Shown in pieces: positions 45,189-53,760 of a stretch of DNA of 64,000 nt (within the stretch, counting starts at the first letter, position 1; each line of letters begins with the position of its first letter). Origin of the DNA: Mesorhizobium sp. NZP2298 (GTDB lineage Bacteria; Pseudomonadota; Alphaproteobacteria; Rhizobiales; Rhizobiaceae); assembly GCF_013170825.1 (NCBI RefSeq), contig NZ_CP033365.1, positions 4,786,001-4,850,000 of the forward strand. Reading direction: 5' to 3'. The notes beneath the pieces are model-generated. The model worked only from the letters and a program-made list of their open reading frames with translations. It was not told the origin of the DNA and did no database searches. A program made the translations under genes and the position numbers.

Positions 45189-45381
45189 CGCCGCTCTTAC
45201 GCCATCGGCGCCCTTGAAGCGAGGCCGAAAGTGCGCTTCGCTTCCGGACGCCGCTTTTGCCCGGCAGCGCCCTGCCGTACAGAGCGGTTCGCGGCTTCAC
45301 GGAAACGCCGAACCGCCTCAGTCTCTTTATGCTGACGCAATTCGGGACGGGAAACCGCTTCACACTTTTCCCGGACCTGCT

Positions 45382-46047
45382 TCAAGCGGCGACGACGGCA
45401 AATCCCCTGGCACGAAGACCGCGTCGATCGTTGGCGAGCGACGTCACCAGCCGGTCGCGGCTGCCGATGATATGCGCCGAGAGCCGGCGCGCCGCTTCAT
45501 CGGCCTCGCCAAGGCGGGCCGCCGCCAGAATGGCACGGTGTTCGGCCCAGGCGCGACCCAGGGCTGCCTCGTCACGCACCTCCAGCCATCGGGCCCGCGA
45601 CAGGCGCGTCATGGCATCGCGCACGGCCCTGAACAGGAATTCGTTGCCCGACAGGCGCGCCAGCTCGATGTGAAAATCCATGCCGACACGATGCCATTCC
45701 TCGCGCGGCGTATTTTCGTCGCAGGAATCGAGCATCGCCTCGATGATATCGAGGGCGCTCGTTTCGGCGTGCATGCATGTCAGCCGCATGGCCGCGACCT
45801 CGACGGCTTCGCGATAGACGGCGATCTGCTCGAGCTCGGCAAGGTTGATAGGCGACACCGTCCAGCCGCGGCCATCCCTGCCCACCAGCCCCTCGGTCTC
45901 CAGCCGCAGAAGCGCCGCCCTGACCGGTGTGCGCGAGGCGCCAAAGCGGCCTTCGATCCAACGTTCTGTCAATTTCTCGCCAGGACCGATCTCGAGCCCC
46001 AGGATCATCTCCCGTAACTGTCGTTCGACATTCTGCATCTGCGACAT
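45382..46047 (-). CDS. GntR-family (FadR/FCD type) transcriptional regulator
   Basis: 221-residue regulator with an N-terminal winged helix (LREMILGLEIGPGEKLTERW, then FGASRTPVRAALLRLETEGL, about residues 11-53). The C-terminal all-helical FCD ligand domain (about 80-210) holds a likely metal-binding set (DFHIELARLSGNEFL and HRAIL). Start at 46047 follows family length; the upstream in-frame codons overlap the divergent promoter. Divergent from the MFS gene at 46164, with three TGGTATCC half-sites in between, so it probably represses both genes and is released by the substrate of the pump. Confidence 0.88.
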   Translation of the reverse strand: MSQMQNVERQLREMILGLEIGPGEKLTERWIEGRFGASRTPVRAALLRLETEGLVGRDGRGWTVSPINLAELEQIAVYREAVEVAAMRLTCMHAETSALDIIEAMLDSCDENTPREEWHRVGMDFHIELARLSGNEFLFRAVRDAMTRLSRARWLEVRDEAALGRAWAEHRAILAAARLGEADEAARRLSAHIIGSRDRLVTSLANDRRGLRARGFAVVAA

Positions 46048-46100
46048 CGCGCTAGCCTCTTCGAAGCCGCATTGACAGCAGCCGGGTTGAAGTTCATGAC

Positions 46101-46132
46101 GGATACCAGTTTGGTATCCCAAAATGGTATCC
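46101..46132. promoter_or_regulatory. GntR operator: palindrome plus third half-site
   Basis: GGATACCA-GTT-TGGTATCC at 46101-46119 is a perfect 8-bp-arm palindrome, followed by another TGGTATCC at 46125-46132. It lies between the divergent GntR and MFS genes, 54 bp from the regulator start and 31 bp from the MFS start. The fit to the spacing and symmetry of FadR-type operators is good; binding itself is inferred. Confidence 0.75.
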
Positions 46133-46163
46133 GCAACAAGCACTGATATCGGGCAGGCAGGAC

Positions 46164-47417
46164 ATGGCACAGGAAGATACGCAACAAGGCGGCTACAACA
46201 TCCACTGGCGGCGCAATCTCGCCGTCTGTTTCGCCGGCTCGTTCAGCACGCTCATCGCCATGACGCTGCTGTTGCCTTTCCTGCCGCTTTATGTTGAACA
46301 GCTCGGCGCGCAAGGCCATGCGTCGATCGTGCAGTGGTCCGGCATCGCCTACGGCGCCACCTTCTTCGCCGCGGCCCTGGTCGCGCCATTGTGGGGACGG
46401 CTGGGCGACCGCTACGGCCGCAAGGTGATGCTGGTGCGTGCCAGCTTCGGCATGGCGATCTGCATGTCGCTGACGGGCATGGTCGAGACGGTCTGGCAAC
46501 TGGTGCTGCTGCGCCTGCTGATCGGGTTTGCCGGCGGCTATTCCTCGGGTTCGACCATATTGGTGGCCATGCAGACGCCCAAGGACCGCTCCGGCTGGGC
46601 GCTCGGCGTCCTGTCGGCGGGAATCACGGCAGGTTCGCTTGTCGGTCCCCTGCTCGGCGGTGCGCTGCCGCCGGTCATCGGCATTCGCGCCACCTTCCTG
46701 TTGTCCGGCGGCGTCATCTTCCTTGCCTTCCTGGCGACGACATTCCTCATCAAGGAGACCCAGCGCCCGAAGCCGGCCACGGCAGCGTCGGCGGCAAGGC
46801 CGAAAAGCGGCTGGTCGCAGATCCCGGACAAGCGCCCCGTCGTGGCCATGCTGACAACCGGCATGCTGCTCGCCTTCGCCACAATGTCGATCGAGCCGAT
46901 CATCACCGTCTACGTGCAGCAACTCATAGAGGACCAGAGCCGGGTGACGATGATCGCTGGCGTGGTGATGTCGGCGACGGCGCTAGGCACCATCCTGTCG
47001 GCATCCTGGCTTGGCAGGCTTGCGGATCGTGTCGGCCACTGGAATGTCGTTGTCGGAGCGCTGGCCGTATCGGCCCTGCTGCTTATCCCGCAGGCCTTCG
47101 TCAGCAATGGCTGGCAACTGATCGGCCTTCGCTTTCTGATGGGACTGGCGCTGGGTGGCCTGCTGCCCTGCATCACCAGCGTCATCCGCCACAACATCCC
47201 CGACGGCGTCGGTGGCAATGTGCTTGGGCTGGCCATCTCGGCGCAGTATGTCGGGCAGGTTGCGGGACCACTATCCGGTGGTTTCGTCGGCGGTCACTTC
47301 GGCATGCGCTCGGTGTTTCTCGCCACATCGGTGCTGATGGCCGGCGGTGCCGTCTACAACTGGATTGTCCAGTCGCGGCGCACACGGCATATGGCGTTGG
47401 AAGCGAGCGAGTCCTGA
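46164..47417 (+). CDS. MFS multidrug-type exporter
   Basis: 417-residue protein with twelve membrane helices in two halves. Motif A is clear after helix 2: APLWGRLGDRYGRKVMLVRA (about residues 74-93), and motif C-like GITAGSLVGPLLGGALPPVI in helix 5 points to the drug:H+ antiporter family (MdtG/TetA-like). Controlled in all likelihood by the divergent GntR regulator. Substrate unknown. The DUF423 gene follows 33 bp later. Confidence 0.86.
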   Translation: MAQEDTQQGGYNIHWRRNLAVCFAGSFSTLIAMTLLLPFLPLYVEQLGAQGHASIVQWSGIAYGATFFAAALVAPLWGRLGDRYGRKVMLVRASFGMAICMSLTGMVETVWQLVLLRLLIGFAGGYSSGSTILVAMQTPKDRSGWALGVLSAGITAGSLVGPLLGGALPPVIGIRATFLLSGGVIFLAFLATTFLIKETQRPKPATAASAARPKSGWSQIPDKRPVVAMLTTGMLLAFATMSIEPIITVYVQQLIEDQSRVTMIAGVVMSATALGTILSASWLGRLADRVGHWNVVVGALAVSALLLIPQAFVSNGWQLIGLRFLMGLALGGLLPCITSVIRHNIPDGVGGNVLGLAISAQYVGQVAGPLSGGFVGGHFGMRSVFLATSVLMAGGAVYNWIVQSRRTRHMALEASES

Positions 47418-47450
47418 GGTTCAGGCCGTCAAAAGAGGGAACTAGCCGAC

Positions 47451-47816
47451 ATGAATTCCTCCGAACCAACCGCCAGCCCTACCCTCGTGTTTGCCGGCGG
47501 TCTCGTCGGCGCGGCAGGCGTGGCGCTGTCAGCTGCCGCCGCGCATCTCGGCGGCGCCTTCACCGGCACGGCCGCGTCGTTCCTCTTGATGCACGCGCCT
47601 GTCTTCCTCGCCGTCGGCCTCACCGGCGCAAATCGCTTTCTGCGGATCGCCAGCGTCGCCTTGCTTGCCGGGCTCCTGCTTTTCGCGGGCGATCTACTTG
47701 CCCGCGATTTCCTGGGATCGAGGCTGTTTCCGATGTCGGCGCCGATCGGGGGCACCTTGCTCATCGCCGGCTGGCTGGGGATAGCGATCTCTGCCCTGGT
47801 ACGTCGACGTTCCTAA
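47451..47816 (+). CDS. DUF423 small membrane protein
   Basis: 121-residue protein with four predicted membrane helices and the DUF423 (YgdD) pattern: LVFAGGLVGAAGVALSAAAA at the N-terminus, LLMHAPVFLAVGL in the middle and SAPIGGTLLIAGWLGIAISA at the end. Function unknown. Likely the second gene of a transcript with the MFS exporter (33-bp gap). Confidence 0.82.
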   Translation: MNSSEPTASPTLVFAGGLVGAAGVALSAAAAHLGGAFTGTAASFLLMHAPVFLAVGLTGANRFLRIASVALLAGLLLFAGDLLARDFLGSRLFPMSAPIGGTLLIAGWLGIAISALVRRRS

Positions 47817-47833
47817 GGCCGAATCGGTCGGGA

Positions 47834-47983
47834 TCAATCCCCGGGACGGCCGGTGCGGATCCACAAATTGTGATTGCGCGAGGCCCGCTTCGTCAGGCGT
47901 CGCGCTTCCGGTCGCTCGGCGGCCGGAGCGATGCCCCAGTAGTTGCGATAAATGTCTTCAAACAAATGCTTGATGGGATGCAT
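47834..47983 (-). CDS. 49-residue tiny protein, paralog 1, with operator upstream
   Basis: ATG at 47983 is preceded by AGGGAG eight bases upstream. Product MHPIKHLFEDIYRNYWGIAP then a basic tail with WIRTGRPGD. The first 16 residues match the second tiny ORF at 48039-48182 (MHP..., LFEDIYRN-x-W), while the rest differs. No signal peptide or membrane segment. Operator TTGAATCGATCCAA lies 19 bp upstream of the start. I know of no family. The shared N-terminus, ribosome-binding sites and operators all argue for a real gene. Confidence 0.65.
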   Translation of the reverse strand: MHPIKHLFEDIYRNYWGIAPAAERPEARRLTKRASRNHNLWIRTGRPGD

Positions 47984-48001
47984 GATTTTTCTCCCTTCGG
48001 G

Positions 48002-48015
48002 TTGAATCGATCCAA
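48002..48015. promoter_or_regulatory. LacI-type operator A
   Basis: TTGAATCGATCCAA, one of three copies in 290 bp of a 14-bp palindrome with a central CG, as in LacI/GalR operators. It lies 19 bp upstream of the tiny gene 1 start, where it would block initiation. Confidence 0.75.
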
Positions 48016-48038
48016 TACATAGGCAAAAAACGCGGCGA

Positions 48039-48182
48039 TCAGCTTCGCTTACGCCCCACTAGGAAGCGAAGGTCGCGAATCCATGGGCTTGCCCTGCCCC
48101 GACGCCTGAAGCTGTTGGCGGCCGACCCAATACTCCAGTCGTTGCGATAGATGTCTTCGAACAGGTAATTGACGGGATGCAT
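48039..48182 (-). CDS. 47-residue tiny protein, paralog 2, with operator upstream
   Basis: ATG at 48182 preceded by GGGGAGG seven bases upstream, a near-ideal ribosome-binding site. Product MHPVNYLFEDIYRNDWSIGS, then a basic arginine-rich tail ending LVGRKRS. It shares MHP and LFEDIYRN-x-W with tiny protein 1. The N-terminus could form an amphipathic helix, the tail is cationic. Operator B (48225-48238) lies 43 bp upstream of the start. No known family. Divergent from the LacI-type regulator gene. Confidence 0.68.
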   Translation of the reverse strand: MHPVNYLFEDIYRNDWSIGSAANSFRRRGRASPWIRDLRFLVGRKRS

Positions 48183-48224
48183 GTCGCACCTCCCCTGAAA
48201 CACAGGCGGGCCAAACCCACCAAC

Positions 48225-48238
48225 TTGGATCGATTCAA
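48225..48238. promoter_or_regulatory. LacI-type operator B
   Basis: TTGGATCGATTCAA, the reverse complement of operators A and C, in the divergent region between tiny gene 2 and the regulator gene. Its centre is 49 bp from that of operator C, close to an integral number of helical turns. Confidence 0.75.
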
Positions 48239-48273
48239 GAATAGGTCTCCGGCAGTTCCCGGTCAAGCAAAAT

Positions 48274-48287
48274 TTGAATCGATCCAA
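48274..48287. promoter_or_regulatory. LacI-type operator C
   Basis: TTGAATCGATCCAA, 57 bp upstream of the regulator start codon, consistent with autoregulation. Confidence 0.75.
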
Positions 48288-48343
48288 CGAAAGTGCTAGA
48301 TGCAAATCCGGAACGTGCTAAATGCATGTCAGGAGGCACGCAC

Positions 48344-49420
48344 ATGGCGTCACTCACCGCAGGCAATCGAAGACCCGTCCGGCTGGCCGATATCGCCAAG
48401 GCCGCCGGTGTTTCGCACGGCACCGCATCCAATGTCTTCAGCCGCCCCGAGATCGTGCGCGAGGAAGTCCGCGAGCGGGTCAAGGCGGCCGCCGAGGCGA
48501 TGGGTTATGGCGGGCCGGATCCCAAGGGCCGATTGTTGCGGGCAGGCAAGGTCAACGCCATCGGCGTCGCCACCGCCGAACCCCTCTCCTACTTCTTCGA
48601 CGATCCTTTTGCGCGGGTCATGATGGCGAGCATCTCGCAGGCCTGCGATGCAACAGGAGCCGGCATTTCCCTGGTCTCGGCAGCCAACAACGAACAACTT
48701 GCCTGGAACATCCAGAGTGCCCTGGTCGACGGCTTCATCGTCTTCTGCATCGAAGGCGGCTCGCGGCTGGTGGAACTGGCACGCGAGCGCAAACTGCCCT
48801 TCGTGGCGCTCGACCTGGACTCCGAGGATGGGGCGGTCGCGGCGATCGGTGTCGACAACATCGCCGGCGCCAGCCTGGCGGCCCGCCATCTCACGGATCT
48901 CGGACATCGCCGCTTTGCCGTTCTGGCACTGCCTTTCGTCGACGGCAGGACGGGTCTCGTTTCACCCGAGCAGGTTCGCTCAGCGACCTATGCGGGCACG
49001 CGCGACCGGCTCACCGGCTATCTCCAGGAGCTTTCGCGGGTTGGCGTCGATACATCCACAGTGCCCGTCTACGAGACCGCCAACGACGCGGCCAGCACGA
49101 GAGAGGCACTCGAAACCATCTTCGCGGCCAAGGAGCCGCCCACTGCCATCCTGGCGATGTCGGACAAAATAGCCCTGGTGACGCTCGAATGGCTGAGCGC
49201 GCGCGAGTTCAGCGTCCCCAACGATGTTTCCGTCATCGGGTTCGACGGCGTTCCGGAGTCCGCCGTGTCCGAGCCGCCCTTGACCACGATCGCTCAGCCG
49301 ATAGCCGAAATGGGCCGCCTTGCCGTCAAGGCGATCCTGGAGAGCGACGGCAAGGTCAGCCGGCAGTTGCTGCCGGTCAAACTGGTTGTGCGGGCCTCGT
49401 CGGTTCCGCCGCGCGGCTGA
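48344..49420 (+). CDS. LacI-family transcriptional regulator
   Basis: 358-residue regulator. N-terminal LacI helix-turn-helix and hinge (VRLADIAKAAGVSHGTASNV, then FSRPEIVREEVRERVKAAAE, about residues 12-52). A periplasmic-binding-protein-like effector domain (about 65-350) includes VDGFIVFC, GVDNIAGASLAARHL, GHRRFAVLALP and DVSVIGFDGVPESAVSEPPL. ATG 48344 with AGGAGG upstream is favoured over in-frame ATGs further up. The effector is presumably a sugar or similar small molecule. Its most likely targets are its own gene and the two tiny ORFs, since all carry the same palindrome. Confidence 0.92.
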   Translation: MASLTAGNRRPVRLADIAKAAGVSHGTASNVFSRPEIVREEVRERVKAAAEAMGYGGPDPKGRLLRAGKVNAIGVATAEPLSYFFDDPFARVMMASISQACDATGAGISLVSAANNEQLAWNIQSALVDGFIVFCIEGGSRLVELARERKLPFVALDLDSEDGAVAAIGVDNIAGASLAARHLTDLGHRRFAVLALPFVDGRTGLVSPEQVRSATYAGTRDRLTGYLQELSRVGVDTSTVPVYETANDAASTREALETIFAAKEPPTAILAMSDKIALVTLEWLSAREFSVPNDVSVIGFDGVPESAVSEPPLTTIAQPIAEMGRLAVKAILESDGKVSRQLLPVKLVVRASSVPPRG

Positions 49421-49432
49421 ACGGCGCGCCGC

Positions 49433-50611
49433 TCAGCGATTGGCTCTTGCCATGGCGGAGATGCCGAAGGACGCACGCGCCGGCGTGACATCCTTTTGCG
49501 TCGTACGGACCTTGCCCGATGCGCTGATGGTCGACAGCCATTCGAGATAGAAGGCGAGCGCGAACTGCATGGCGATGCCGGCTGACAGCAGCAGGCTGTC
49601 ATAGGCAAATCCGCCCGGATTGATCAGCTTCATCACCTGCGCGACCATGGCGATCACCGTGCCGGCGATGAAGACCGGCAGCGAGCGCTTGCCGAGTATC
49701 GCCAGCGGATGGTCAGGGCTGGTGCGGAACAGGTTCGACAGCGCCGGCAAGGCGACGATCAGATAGCTGACAGCCAGGATATGCAGCAGCCTTGGCAGCG
49801 ACAGGAAGGTCTTGTCAAAACCGCCGATGACCACCGGCAGCTTGAACCACGTGATCTGGCCCCAGAGCGGACTGTGCACCCATATCAGCGCCGTCAGCAC
49901 ATAGGCCGCGGCGGCGCCAACCAGCCAGCGGTTGATCGGAATGACACCGCCGCGCCGGACATGCAGCATGGCGGCGAGGCCGATGTTGAACAGGAACTGC
50001 CAGGAGAGAGGGTTCAGGAACCAGAAGCCGGGCTCAGGGTAATTGGGCGGGGCGATCTGCCAGATGCCGGCGACCAGCCACAGCGCACCGGACACGACAA
50101 GCGCCGCGACAGGCCTGTAGCTGATGGACAGGACGAAGGCCGGTGCCATCAGAAGCAGCGCGGCATAGACCGGCAGGATATTGTTGTAGCCAAGCTGATG
50201 GCCGAGCGTGACGATGCCGACCAGCGCTTCCGGCGTGTTCTTCATCAAGGGCTCGATGTTGATCAGTTTCAGCAACTCCGGCCGCCTTGTGAACACGGCC
50301 ACGGTACAGAACAAGGCGATCACCACCATGGTCGTGACGATATGGGCGATATAGAGCATGCCTGCCCGCCGCCACATCTTCAATGTGGCCAAAAGCCGGC
50401 CACCCGAGTGGAACTTCGTGCCGTAGGCCAGCGCCACCGAGATGCCGGAAATCAGCACGAACGCCTCCGCCGCGTCCGAGAAACCGAAATTCTTGTAGGT
50501 GAAGGCCTCGAAAGCCGTGCCCGGCACGTGGTCGATAAAAATGATGATCAGCGCAAGCGCGCGCAACACATCGATACGCGTATCGCGTTCGGGCGAGACA
50601 GGGGTAGTCAT
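49433..50611 (-). CDS. opgC: OpgC-type acyltransferase for periplasmic glucans
   Basis: 392-residue integral membrane protein with about ten helices and the OpgC_C pattern: RIDVLRALALIIIFIDHVPG (about residues 12-31), GFSDAAEAFVLISGISVALA (about 43-62) and FWFLNPLSWQFLFNIGL (about 196-212). OpgC proteins succinylate osmoregulated periplasmic (cyclic beta) glucans in rhizobia and Brucella. Start ATG 50611; an in-frame TTG two codons upstream, with GAGG close by, is an alternative. Convergent with the LacI gene (12 bp). Confidence 0.88.
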   Translation of the reverse strand: MTTPVSPERDTRIDVLRALALIIIFIDHVPGTAFEAFTYKNFGFSDAAEAFVLISGISVALAYGTKFHSGGRLLATLKMWRRAGMLYIAHIVTTMVVIALFCTVAVFTRRPELLKLINIEPLMKNTPEALVGIVTLGHQLGYNNILPVYAALLLMAPAFVLSISYRPVAALVVSGALWLVAGIWQIAPPNYPEPGFWFLNPLSWQFLFNIGLAAMLHVRRGGVIPINRWLVGAAAAYVLTALIWVHSPLWGQITWFKLPVVIGGFDKTFLSLPRLLHILAVSYLIVALPALSNLFRTSPDHPLAILGKRSLPVFIAGTVIAMVAQVMKLINPGGFAYDSLLLSAGIAMQFALAFYLEWLSTISASGKVRTTQKDVTPARASFGISAMARANR

Positions 50612-50812
50612 CGACAAAAGGCCTCAAAGCTGGTTGTTCATGTCCAGCAATGCGACCCCCGGCGCACCGCTTCGATTCCTCCCATGCGGAGTATATCGGC
50701 GCAGAAACGGGCTGGAATGCGCCTGGTTCAATCAACTTTCGCGGAGGATGAAAATATTGCGTTTTGAAGCCGGCAAATTGAGCGAAGCCTCATATAATCA
50801 AGAGGATGCGGG

Positions 50813-51472
50813 ATGACCGGCAACAGCACCGAAAACAGTCCCCTGCTCAAGGATCTGGCCTTTGCCTATCGTCTCCTGGGCGCCGGCGGGAACAGCCGCG
50901 AATGCCTTTTCCTGTTGCATGGATCGGGTGTCGACGAGACCACCCTGGCGCCGCTGGCAAGACGCATCGCACCCGACGCCATGGTGATCGCGGCGCGTGG
51001 GCGTATCCCCCAGGAGGACGGTTTTCGCTGGTTCGAGCGTATAACCCCGACGCGCTTCGAACAGGAAAGCATCCTGGCCGAAACGGCTGCCTTCGCGGCA
51101 TTCGCAAGCGAGGCCGCCAAGCGCCATGGGCTTGATCTCGATCACGCGACATTCCTCGGCTATTCGAACGGGGCCAATCTGGTTTCGAGCCTGATGCTGC
51201 TCCATCCGGGCATCGTCCGCAGGGCGGTGCTGCTAAGGCCAATGCCTGTACTCGACCATGTGCCCGCGACGGACCTCGCTGGAATACCGACGCTGATTAT
51301 CGCTGGCGCCGCCGACGAGACCTACGGGCCCTTCGCGCCGGCACTGGTGACGCTGCTCAGCCGGCACGGCGCCGCCATCGACGCCCGGATCATTCCCTCG
51401 GGCCATGAAATCGGTGATCCGGACGCCGCTATTGTCAGGCAATGGTTGGCGGGATCGGCTGCCGTGGCGTAG
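50813..51472 (+). CDS. Alpha/beta hydrolase (carboxylesterase/phospholipase-like)
   Basis: 219-residue serine hydrolase. The oxyanion region CLFLLHGSGVDETTLAPL (about residues 31-48) and the triad Ser118 (FLGYSNGAN), Asp168 (IAGAADETYGPF) and His198 (IPSGHEIG) are all in place. This pattern matches small carboxylesterases of the YpfH/MhqD type. No signal peptide, so cytoplasmic. Monocistronic; GAGG precedes the ATG. Natural substrate unknown. Confidence 0.85.
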   Translation: MTGNSTENSPLLKDLAFAYRLLGAGGNSRECLFLLHGSGVDETTLAPLARRIAPDAMVIAARGRIPQEDGFRWFERITPTRFEQESILAETAAFAAFASEAAKRHGLDLDHATFLGYSNGANLVSSLMLLHPGIVRRAVLLRPMPVLDHVPATDLAGIPTLIIAGAADETYGPFAPALVTLLSRHGAAIDARIIPSGHEIGDPDAAIVRQWLAGSAAVA

Positions 51473-51562
51473 GCGGACCAGCCTTTCGAACCGACCGCTG
51501 TCTCGACCGGGCACAGCCGCGATCCGCGCCTCCCCACCGACAAGGAGCGAAGATGCTGAAGC

Positions 51563-52948
51563 CTACCGCCCCATCCTGTTCCAGGCATCGAGCCCTGCGA
51601 TCTTGTAGGCTTCCGCCAGCGTCGGGTAATTGAAAGTGTTGTTGACGAAGAAGTCGACGGTGCCGCCGAGGTTGATGACCGCCTGACCGATATGGATGAG
51701 CTCGGTGGCGCCCTCGCCGACAATATGCGCGCCGAGCAGTCGCCGCGTCTCGATCGAGAACAATAGTTTCAGGAAGCCAGTGTCGACCCCCATGATATGT
51801 CCGCGCGAGGTTTCGCGGAAGCGCGCGACACCGACCTCGTAGGCGCCACCACTCTGGCGCACCTGCTCCTCGGACTGGCCGACCGTGGAAATCTCCGGCA
51901 CCGCATAGATGCCATAGGGGAATGTTTCCGGCGGTGGCGGCAGGGTCACGCCGAAAGCGTGGCAGGCGGCCACCCTGCCCTGCTCCATCGAGGTCGAGGC
52001 GAGGCTCGGAAAGCCGATGACATCGCCGGCTGCGTAGATATTGGGCACGCTGGTCTGGAAAGTCTGCGGATCGACCTTGATGCGGCCTCGGGAGTCGGCC
52101 TCGATGCCGACCACGTCGAGACCCAGGCTGCCGATATTGCCGGTGCGGCCGGCGGCGTAGAGCACGACCTCCGAGCGAATGGTGCGGCCGTCGGCCAGCT
52201 CCACCTCGGCGGCCTCGGGCTTGGAGCGGATTTCCTTCACCGCGCTGCCCAGCCTTATCGTCATGCCGCGATCACGCATCTGGTGGATGAAATCGTCGAC
52301 AATCTCGCGGTCTACGAAATCGAGGATGGAGTTGCGCGGCTCGACCAGCGTCACCGGCACGTCGAGTGCCGAAAAGATCGTGGCGTATTCGACGCCGATG
52401 ACGCCGCCGCCAATCACCGTCAGCGTGCGCGGCAGGCGGTCGAGCTCGAGCATCTCGTCGCTGTCGAAGACGCGGGTCTTGTCGAAGGGCACGTCGCGCG
52501 GCCGGTGCGGCCTGGTGCCGACCGCGATCAGCGCGTTGGCGAAGCCGACTTCGCTGTAGTCGCCATTGTCCGACGTCAGGCTGACCTTGTTGGGGCCGAG
52601 AAATTTCACCGCCGCGCGGGCGCTCTTGACGGTGTTGCGCATGAACTGGTGCTGCAGCACCTCGACCTCGTGATCGAGCGTCTTGTGCAGGCGCTCGATC
52701 AGGTCTCCGACCGAAATGTCCTGCTTGACCCTATAGCCGCGTCCATAAAAGCCGCGCTCGCGCCAACCCGAGAGATTGAGCACCGTTTCACGCAGCGTTT
52801 TCGAGGGGATGGTGCCGGTATGCACCGAGACGCCGCCGAGACGCCGGCCGCGATCGACCACCAGCACCGATTTGCCGAGTTTGGCCGACTGCACCGCGGC
52901 GCGGCGTCCGGAGGGGCCGCTGCCGATGACCAGCATTTCGTAGTCCAT
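51563..52948 (-). CDS. sthA: Soluble pyridine nucleotide transhydrogenase
   Basis: 461-residue FAD flavoprotein that exchanges reducing equivalents between NADPH and NAD+. FAD motif MLVIGSGPSGRRAAVQSAK (about residues 5-23), NAD motif TVIGGGVIGVEYATIFSAL (about 174-192), C-terminal dimer domain with FNYPTLAEAYKIAG. In the place of the CxxxxC redox disulfide of related lipoamide dehydrogenases stands VSVHTGTIPSKTLRE, without either cysteine; this is the hallmark of SthA. ATG 52948 gives the family start. Confidence 0.93.
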   Translation of the reverse strand: MDYEMLVIGSGPSGRRAAVQSAKLGKSVLVVDRGRRLGGVSVHTGTIPSKTLRETVLNLSGWRERGFYGRGYRVKQDISVGDLIERLHKTLDHEVEVLQHQFMRNTVKSARAAVKFLGPNKVSLTSDNGDYSEVGFANALIAVGTRPHRPRDVPFDKTRVFDSDEMLELDRLPRTLTVIGGGVIGVEYATIFSALDVPVTLVEPRNSILDFVDREIVDDFIHQMRDRGMTIRLGSAVKEIRSKPEAAEVELADGRTIRSEVVLYAAGRTGNIGSLGLDVVGIEADSRGRIKVDPQTFQTSVPNIYAAGDVIGFPSLASTSMEQGRVAACHAFGVTLPPPPETFPYGIYAVPEISTVGQSEEQVRQSGGAYEVGVARFRETSRGHIMGVDTGFLKLLFSIETRRLLGAHIVGEGATELIHIGQAVINLGGTVDFFVNNTFNYPTLAEAYKIAGLDAWNRMGR

Positions 52949-53163
52949 AGTGCCCGTCCCCTCACTTCTGCCCCGAAACGCTTTGTTGCGCCGCAACAAG
53001 CTAATGCCATCCACACCGCAAATTCAACCGATTCAGATTGCGAAGCACGGCTTTCAGGCTTCGCCTCCCTCGAAGCGCTCGACCTTGATTCCGCCGCAAG
53101 CCTTCACCATTTCATCATCGAGCGGTCCGCACCCTATGTCGGGCCTTGTTACGAGGAAATGAC

Positions 53164-53634
53164 ATGAACGCGCGCGTTCTCGACGGCGAAATCATCAACA
53201 CCCGGCTTGACGACGTCAGGGCCTATGAGGGCGTGCGCACAAGGCGCATCCTGGCCTTTGTGCTCGACTACATCATCGTCGCCCTGCTCACCATTCCCTT
53301 TGCCATACTGGTGTTTTTCCTCGGGCTTCTGACGCTTGGCGTTGGCTGGGTGCTGTTCGGCGTCTTGGTGCCGGCCGTCGCCATCCTCTACATCTGGAAC
53401 ACGCTGGGCAGCGTAGACCAGGCAACCACGGGCATGAAGATAATGGGCATCCGCCTCGACCGCCTCGACGGCAGGCCGATCGACGGCCTGACCGCGGTTG
53501 TCCATTCGGTGCTGTTCTGGGCGGGCAATGTCATCCTGTCGCCGCTGGTCCTGCTGGTGACGTTGTTCTCAGACCGCAAGCGCACGCTGCACGACCTTCT
53601 GCTCGGCACGGTGGTCAGCCGCACCGGCCGTTGA
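53164..53634 (+). CDS. RDD-family membrane protein
   Basis: 156-residue protein with three to four membrane helices and RDD-like features: RTRRILAFVLDYIIVALLTI (about residues 26-45), the loop QATTGMKIMGIRLDRLDGRP and the end RKRTLHDLLLGTVV. Function unknown; some relatives are Na+/H+ exchangers. GAGGAA precedes the ATG at 53164. It lies 126 bp before bpt on the same strand. Confidence 0.85.
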   Translation: MNARVLDGEIINTRLDDVRAYEGVRTRRILAFVLDYIIVALLTIPFAILVFFLGLLTLGVGWVLFGVLVPAVAILYIWNTLGSVDQATTGMKIMGIRLDRLDGRPIDGLTAVVHSVLFWAGNVILSPLVLLVTLFSDRKRTLHDLLLGTVVSRTGR

Positions 53635-53760
53635 GGCGTTCCCCGCCTTGTCGGCGCAAATGTGAAGGCATCAGATTGCACGTGCCTTCACAATCCTGTT
53701 GAATTTTTTGCTTTCCGCGCCAAAGGTAGAGCGACTCGAAGGAGCGTTTCCAAGACTTAG

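Noticed and set aside
46334..48022. 562-codon plus-strand ORF over the MFS and DUF423 genes
   Set aside because: Out-of-frame shadow of two recognised membrane proteins and antisense to the tiny ORF 1.
51797..53167. 456-codon plus-strand ORF opposite sthA
   Set aside because: Antisense shadow; sthA on the minus strand has all FAD and NAD motifs.
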